From positions 1,093,122-1,157,121 of the forward strand of contig CM069595.1 in NCBI GenBank assembly GCA_035771175.1: a stretch of DNA of 64,000 nt, in the 5' to 3' direction. The position numbers were made by a program, and so were the translations under genes. Positions 57,301 through 64,000 of this stretch are shown here, piece by piece (position 1 is the stretch's first letter; every line of letters starts with the position of its first letter). The notes under the pieces are model-generated. The model saw only the letters and a program-made list of their open reading frames with translations. It was not told the DNA's origin and ran no database searches. This stretch comes from Paratinospora sagittata. Taxonomy: Eukaryota; Streptophyta; Magnoliopsida; Ranunculales; Menispermaceae.

Positions 57301-58744
57301 GATCACCATCCAACAACACAGGCTTGGGTGACAAAGAGAGTCTCTTAATTGCTTCCCCAATATCTTCACATCCCTGATCAGCAATACCGAAGATTTCCAT
57401 ATTGCTTCCTGGTGGACAAGCATCATTCTCAATCAAATTGACATCTGTTGTGCTTGAATTAACTCTATTTTGTTGGGAAAACATGTCAGAAGATAGTTTT
57501 TGAGAAGGCCTTTCTGGGGTTTTCTCATTCGCACTAATGGAGGAATTGATGGAAGCAGACTCCACATGCAACACCGTGTTCTCCAATATATTTGAGAGTG
57601 AACCAGAGGGCCCATAACTGAGATCCAACTTCTTTGCAGCCAACCATTTCCCTAATCTTGTAGACAAATGTGGAAGAGCAAATTGATCATTTTGGGCACC
57701 TAAAGCCCATGTACCAAAGTTCTTAGGAGAAGGGCTTTCCTCTAATAACTCAATTGAGTCAACCTCTTCGAAGTACACTTTCTCCTTTTCGTAGCTAGGA
57801 GGTTGCGGAACCTTTCTCTATAAACACAATTAAGATCACAAAGAACACCACTATATCAAATTATCAATTAATTCAACAACACCCAAAAAAAAAAAGAAAA
57901 AAGAATTTCCATTCACAGTATCTTCAAGAGGTCAATTGATAGGCTAATAAATAATAACAGCAGCCAACACTCTCAAGAAACAGCTCGAAAGACTAACAAA
58001 GAGCTTTGATAGGCCCAAATAGCCCCGAATCAAAGTAATAATAATGATAATAACAGCAACCCAAGATTTTTTTTAAAAAAAGCATGGAATACAAAAGGAG
58101 AGATGGATGCATACAACGGGAGGAGGACGTTTCGGTTTCTTTTTTTCTCCCTTTTGCCGTAATTGAGGCCGATACTCTACATCGGCAGAAATGGAGATGC
58201 TACTCCTCCCTCTATCACACACACACACACACAGAGTAAAAATCTCTTAAAAACGTCTAGGCAAGATTCTTTATCATCATAAACTTAGTAAAATTCACAG
58301 CTAAAAATTTGGGGAAAGGCGAGAACCTGGTCGAAAGCGAACGGTTCCAACTGATTCGCTTGTTGGGAGCCAAACTCGGACGGCTTTCTCTTCTTTCCGG
58401 ACGCTTTCTGCAAAATGGGAATTTCATTAAATATAAGCAAAATGAGAGGCTGAATGATGGACGAAAATTAGGGGTATTCTCAGAGTTACATTTGTGCGTC
58501 TTTTTTAGTGTTTTCTGCTCTTCTCCTTCTGTAAATTACAGCAACTTGTGGATTTTGTTGTTGTTGGTGTTGTAGTTCTACTTCTGCTTCATCAGAAGCT
58601 ACGATTTCTGACCATAAATCAACGACGCCATTGTTGCCTGAAAACAGCTTCGAGAGTGAAATATTTGAAAAGAGAGATTAAAGAGAAGGGTTAGTAAGAA
58701 ATTACGAAAGTTTTGGTTTTGCTCTTACTTGTTGTTGAACCCAT
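54352..58744 (-). CDS. HASPIN: Serine/threonine protein kinase haspin homolog (15 exons)
   Basis: Exons in transcript order: 58729-58744, 58490-58637, 58327-58407, 58115-58211, 57219-57817, 56850-56973, 56353-56453, 55887-55998, 55564-55656, 55414-55475, 55178-55308, 55009-55079, 54864-54916, 54662-54728, 54352-54483. They give 628 residues, close to the Arabidopsis length. The N-terminal half is low in order, with conserved patches VDLWSEIV, WNRSLSTRGR and FEEVDSIELLEESPSP. The atypical kinase domain starts near 318: glycine loop VGEGTYG (322-328), lysine K339 in VCKIVPIDGD, catalytic HRDLHWGN with D475, and the haspin-type IIDFTLSR (D513) in place of DFG. Haspin phosphorylates histone H3 Thr3 in mitosis and so helps place Aurora kinases at centromeres. 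All introns are GT-AG and phases close exactly. The 16-nt first exon is the least certain part. Confidence 0.95.
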
Positions 58745-61700
58745 AGCGAATTAGCAGCAGAACGAGTAAGACACAGAGATAGAGAAAGAGAAGAGAAAGA
58801 AGAGAATAGAAAGAAGAGAGAGAGAATTTGAAATCTGGTTTTGGCGGGAATGGGTCGTGCTGCTTGTTCTGGAACGAAGCTATCCAAAACCAGAACTACA
58901 AAAGTCAGTTCCGGAATCCCATCCATTTTTTAATTTGAGCAAAACAAAACATAGTCTATATATCATTTTAATTTTACCAAGAGAAATTGATTTTAAAATG
59001 TGGCAGCCCGGATGATAATTAAGCTGTTCTACCCATTTCCATTTCAACTTTATTGTTAGAATCCGTTTAAGTTAATAACTAATAAGTAAAAGAAAAAATA
59101 TAAGATTAATAAATAAGATAATCAAGAAAATGTTTATAGGTAAGGCTTTGATATTATATTAGAAACGGCTTAACCTAAGAGCTAAAACTCCGTATATCAA
59201 ATAAATATAAATATTAACACGGAGAAACTCACTAAAAGCTACGTACTTAATTCTTTTTCAGTTTTTCCTTCCTTTCTTTTTTCCCTTAAATCAATCAAAC
59301 AAATTCTAATAATCATTTTAAAGTTCAAACTTATAAAGCCAATTAAATTAAATCATGATTTAACTTGCTCATTAATTTTATAAAGAGTTCAATTTAATTT
59401 CTAAAATTTTAATATTAATTACCTTAGGTTAAGTTAAGCTAATGTAATCAATATTAGGTTTGACACAAAATCATAATAATTGAGCTGTTGAAAAATACCA
59501 CAATATTTCACCAAAAAAATTAAAAAAAAAGTGAAAAAGATGGATTTGTGCCCCTCAATGAATGGGGTACAACATATTGTCCATTTCTTTGACTTGATCC
59601 AGTAGTTAAAACTTATAATCAAAATACAACCCCTCCAAAAACCTAAAAAAATATTAAAAAATTGAAAAATAAAAAGTTGTATCAATTAAAAAGGATATAT
59701 AATTTGTCTTTTACGTACTATCACACAAAATTAGTTAAACATCCAGAATTCCATAGGGACCATCACCCCCTTGTCTGGTTCCATTTGACACTTACCAAAA
59801 TAGGGTTGCATGCCCAAGAGTCAAGAGAGATTAGATTTATGTTTTTTTGCTCTAAGTTATATGAAATATTAATAGAGCCCACTGGCACTGGATCAATTGA
59901 ACAAGACCTAAAACATACACATGAAAATGACAATTAATAATTAGTGGAGTCCAATCTTCAAGTATATAATATATTTATTTCCTAATAAAATCTTGATCAT
60001 TACCAAATGTAATAAGAAGGGAATTATTGATGACATCATGTTGACTATCTCAATAATTCAATTATATTAATGTTTCACTATCACATTTGAGCAATAATAC
60101 AATTAATTTGTTAAAGACCCCACCAGTTCACAGCTTCCACCGACTCATTCGAATTAAGCGTTGGTGCATGGATCACTCTAGGGACATGACATGATTGTTT
60201 TATGTTTTAGGTTTCCTGGCATGGCCCCATGCTGATGGCTCATGCCCCGGGGCGCCTGCATATCTTGCTTGCTTGCTTGCTTGTAGATTAATAGTTACTG
60301 TGGCTTTGTTTGGGACTGCGGGCGGCGACGTTTTCCCCCTAAAGCATTTTTTCTCAAGATGAGGCATGAACGTCAAATAACACTTAAAAGTGCGTTGTGA
60401 CAAAATTACGCATCGCGACACAGTCTCGCGTTGGATATAATGAAATTCATTACATAATATATGAGTTTGGATCTAAGGAAAGACACGCTTATAAATAAAA
60501 TCTCATGTCATGGCTTAATAAATTTGTACGATTCTGTTGAATTTCAAAATATCAATGATGCTTCCGATTACCCAAATGCAAATAATGTAAATGGATTTTT
60601 TGAATATGGATGGTATATATATATATATATATATAGGATTTAGATTCTAATATATCTATGAAGATACATGCTTTCTTAAAAGAGATTATTATTTCTTGAG
60701 TTGTTATTAGGCAATAGCCTTTAGTCTTGTTAATCCATCTTAATCTATAGAACATAGGTGTGCAAATTAATGCTCAAGTATCGGCATCTCATCTTTCGTT
60801 TAATGACTTGCATTAAAACTGTATGGTTGTGTCTCGTTCCAACTAATTAAGATAATCCACAGAAAAAAAGAAAAAAAATCATATTACCCAAATTAATTCA
60901 TTCTCTTGATCAATCCTTATCAGCTTTAAGATACCAAATTAGATTTCCAATAACAATTATTTTGATAAGACATTTCAATAATGAACCGCACTAATCGTTC
61001 AATAATAATGATAATAGAGTTGTAACTACTTTGGCTAAGATTAAGGGTGCAATACCATGCACATGAATTCTTGATATGTGTTAATTAATTAAGGCTGATA
61101 TCAAGAAAAATACATCTAACTAACAACAAAATAAAATAAAATAAAAGATATGAATTAAGGAGATCATGATGTTCAAGTATAACCTTTGCTCAAGAAAAAA
61201 ACTCTAATCATTAAGCTCTCTTCTCCGACCCTAAGCGGTGGAGCCGCACTATCTTCCCCTAAGTTTTTCTTTCTTTTGCTTTTGCTTTTGCTTTTTGTCA
61301 TTTGCTTTTTACTGCTCGCCTTTCCTCTTCTTTCTGTCGCTCCATCACCGTTCATCGCTCCCCTTTTGCTCTCGCCGCTCGATGATGTTTCTGCCGCTCT
61401 ATCTTTGCTCCGCATTCCTTCCATTCCGAGTTGTCGTCTGCGATCTACTTGAGGCAAACGATGTTAAGGGATTTTTGTTTTAGGTTTTGTTTGGTTTGCA
61501 CATGTGGTTTTTGTGTTATTTTGTGTTTGGAAATAACGTGATGTGGTAAAAGTTGTGGTTGAGGGACAAGGTCTTGTTTTTAAATCTAGTTTGTGCCCAC
61601 GTTTTCACTCCTGACTCAAAATTTTATCTCCCCTGCGTGAGAGCTTTGCCCTTCCTTATGTGAAAGTTTGTCCTCTCATTTTTTAGGAGTTTTGTTGACC

Positions 61701-62758
61701 CGTGCGTCCATCGCCGTTGTGTTACTATTTGGCTCTATTGGGTCCTTTATCTTGGTCCTGGTCTAAAAAAAGTAGAACCTACCGTTGCTTACATAACATC
61801 AAATATTAAAAAATATTTTGTATTGTAAAAATGTCAGAACTCTTTTTTAATACAAATGATGAATACTAATTTCTCAAGATGATTACAAGAGAGAGCTTAC
61901 AACTTAAAAAAATTTGATATACCATAACCTCAAATTCCTCCTCTATTTATAAATAGAAATGAGTATTTATGCTCTCATATTGATGAGTAATTATATTTTT
62001 ACATGATTCATGTGTGATACTTATACATATATATTTATATAATTTAAATACATGTACCACTTAAATACATATATTATTTGAATATTCAACGTTCTGATAA
62101 TTATAATAAAAGTTCATGTACATCTATTATTATTAGATGATTCATATTAGATTAATGAAACAAATCGAGACAAATCTATACAGGGGGAAGCATACCGTCT
62201 ACTATGGTTAAGTTGTGGTTGGCCTTTGAATCTCCTACTCACAGACAGCTGCAAAATAACAAAACCTATCAAATATTCAAAGTTTCCTGCCCTTATATAG
62301 TTGTTTTTTGAAACAAAGGACCCACTTCATTTTTGCCCTGAAAACACGAGGCGTAGGGTCCCTTGCTTCAAATATTTTAGCCTGCTATATACCTTCCCTA
62401 TTGAAAGGGTTTTATTTACACAATAGTTCTAATATTTTTTTTCAATAATCTTTCGAATCATAGGTATAATCTATGTTTGATTTGTGATTTGAATATAATT
62501 TTTTATATTTAAAAATATAAAAACACGAAGGATATATTTAGTTAATTAAAACACAAAAATATGCATGTGATCATAGCTAGCTGGAATGCTAATGATACCT
62601 GATATAATTATATTATTAATTCAACACATGGACACCCATTTGCAAACAAATATTCCAAATTCCTTGAACACATGCACAAGCCGTTTTTTGTCAAGTGATC
62701 ATAATTTCGTGATTTAAGGAATGTTGTCTCCATCAATCTTGTTATATATATTTCAACG

Positions 62759-62804
<46 letters not shown>

Positions 62805-64000
62805 CAAGAGTTTATATATGTCAAATGTTTGATCACAAAATAATATTATAAATGGAAGGGTCTATATGTATGGTTGTTGGAGATCAATAAAATGAGAATT
62901 ATTATATATTCAACAATTAATGTTGATGATTATATTGAAATTGAATGCAAATATGTATGCCCCATCAATATAAGACATTTGAAATTAATTAATATAAAAA
63001 TGACTTTCTATTGATTCGTCCAATATTTATACAATTATCAGTTCATTAAAACTGTTAATTTTTCTTAACATGGAAAATCTCTCCTCCAATTGATAGCTAG
63101 TATGAATATGATAGAATTAAGAATGATGAGCAAAGCAATTGAGATGAACTACTTTAAATGCAAATACTATTTTTGAGCTTCATATGCTTGTATTCCTTTA
63201 AATGACAAGATTGTAAAGATAATTTAAGTATGCCAATTTAATTAGTTGCTACAAAAAACTTTATATTGGCATTATAATAATAATTATTATTTAAAACTAT
63301 GACTTTGCTTATTTTAGTCTTATTGAAATATATTTTATTTCCCATTAGCGAGATTTAAAAAAACACGCACACACACACACAATTAATACATTTATAAATC
63401 AAAAGAGAATCAGAAATGTTCTCAATACGGCCCTTACTCATCATGTAGTGCAAATTATAACTTATTTGGCAAGCAACTCTCCACTTTAATTGCTTTTTGT
63501 CCTAATAGCATTATCTCCATTAAAGCAATCTTGTTTTATGAATCTCTTTTGATTAGGGTCCTCTAAAGACAGTATTTCAATATAAACACATATACACTTT
63601 AGAGACAAACAGTCCCTTATCTTAAACTACAAGCATCTCATTTATAATCATAAAGTACCTTTAAAAAACACAGGAAATGGAGCTAATTAATCTCCTCTCC
63701 TCTTTTTCCTATCCTTATCCTTATCTAAAGAAACATTGACCAATTTAATTAATGTTCATGTCCACTAATCATTTGGATTAAAGCAGTAGGTTGAATCACT
63801 ATTGGTTTATATTAAAAGGTTATTTATTAGAATCATGATCTTTAACTATCTTTATCTCTCTTCCTTTACTGTTTTATAGTATACTATACGATACGTCTAT
63901 ACATGATCAACATGTGTTTCATACGAGTTGCATTCTAACTTTTATCTGATGAAGCTTGTACTTTAAGTTTAATTGAACTCCCTTTTTAAGCAATATATTT
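58745..64000. other. Gene-poor right end of the window
   Basis: The first 200 bases are the HASPIN promoter and leader, with purine-rich GA tracts at 58770-58825. Beyond that I see no gene. The ORF pair at 61173-61483 comes from a pyrimidine-rich, GC-richer patch with a cttttg hexamer repeat and shows no domain. Microsatellites: (TA)n at 60614-60635, CTTG tetramers near 60266-60284, a long (TA)n at 62760-62803 and (AC)n near 63365-63382. The rest is AT-rich. Confidence 0.45.
62760..62803. repeat. (TA)22 microsatellite with inverted flanks
   Basis: Forty-four bases of uninterrupted TA. The flanks cttgttatatata on the left and tatataacaag on the right are inverse, so the whole stretch 62739-62808 could extrude as a hairpin. 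Confidence 0.95.

Noticed and set aside
58702..58926. Minus-strand ORF beginning MDGIPEL upstream of HASPIN
   Set aside because: It runs through the GA/CT-rich leader and is out of frame with the HASPIN start at 58744; at most an upstream ORF.
61173..61483. Overlapping ORFs on both strands near the right end
   Set aside because: They come from a pyrimidine-rich patch with a cttttg repeat, giving Lys/Ser or Phe/Leu runs; no family features or splice context.
1..64000. CRISPR array, operon, phage or bacterial defence system
   Set aside because: The window is eukaryotic nuclear DNA with spliced genes; no spaced direct-repeat array or polycistronic layout is present.

Overview
This is plant nuclear DNA, most likely from a eudicot. 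It is AT-rich, its genes carry many short introns with GT-AG borders, and it encodes plant-specific families: two pentatricopeptide repeat proteins, a novel plant SNARE, a nuclear-envelope-associated coiled-coil protein, a pectinesterase and a GPI-anchored X8 protein. It also holds many small inverted-repeat transposons. I cannot name the species from sequence alone. I built the spliced gene models by hand from splice borders, reading frame and family knowledge; each model closes in frame to a stop.

Layout, left to right. The 5' end of a pectinesterase gene (PMEI part only) runs off the left edge on the minus strand. Two intronless PPR genes on the plus strand follow, a DYW-class gene (4246-6123) and a P-class gene (7368-9554). 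A six-exon membrane J-protein gene lies at 13127-16126, followed by an unexplained two-exon reading frame. On the minus strand is a NYN-domain gene (20447-22986). After a long gene-poor stretch with three head-to-tail Tourist-like MITEs comes an NPSN13-type SNARE gene spread over 13 kb (29515-42474). A NEAP-type gene (45255-48807) is next on the plus strand. The rest is on the minus strand: a GPI-anchored X8 gene (49539-51992), tRNA-Ser(GCU) (52559-52640) and a 15-exon HASPIN kinase gene (54352-58744). The last 5 kb holds no gene I can support.

The most informative part is the SNARE gene. Its fourth intron (2.7 kb) holds a 149-bp Tourist-like MITE, a copia-type solo LTR nested in a small foldback element, and a further TIR element with a relative inside the NEAP gene. 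Its fifth intron (7.3 kb) holds a Ty3/gypsy pol remnant and two inverted copies of a decayed pararetrovirus-like element. One copy is split by a 465-bp Tourist-like MITE, and the other preserves the matching empty site.

The genes are unrelated housekeeping and regulatory loci rather than a pathway or operon. I see no biosynthetic cluster, defence cluster or clearly new system. The novel-looking points are transposon nesting, two stop-free introns that keep frame (one with a GC donor), and two orphan reading frames.
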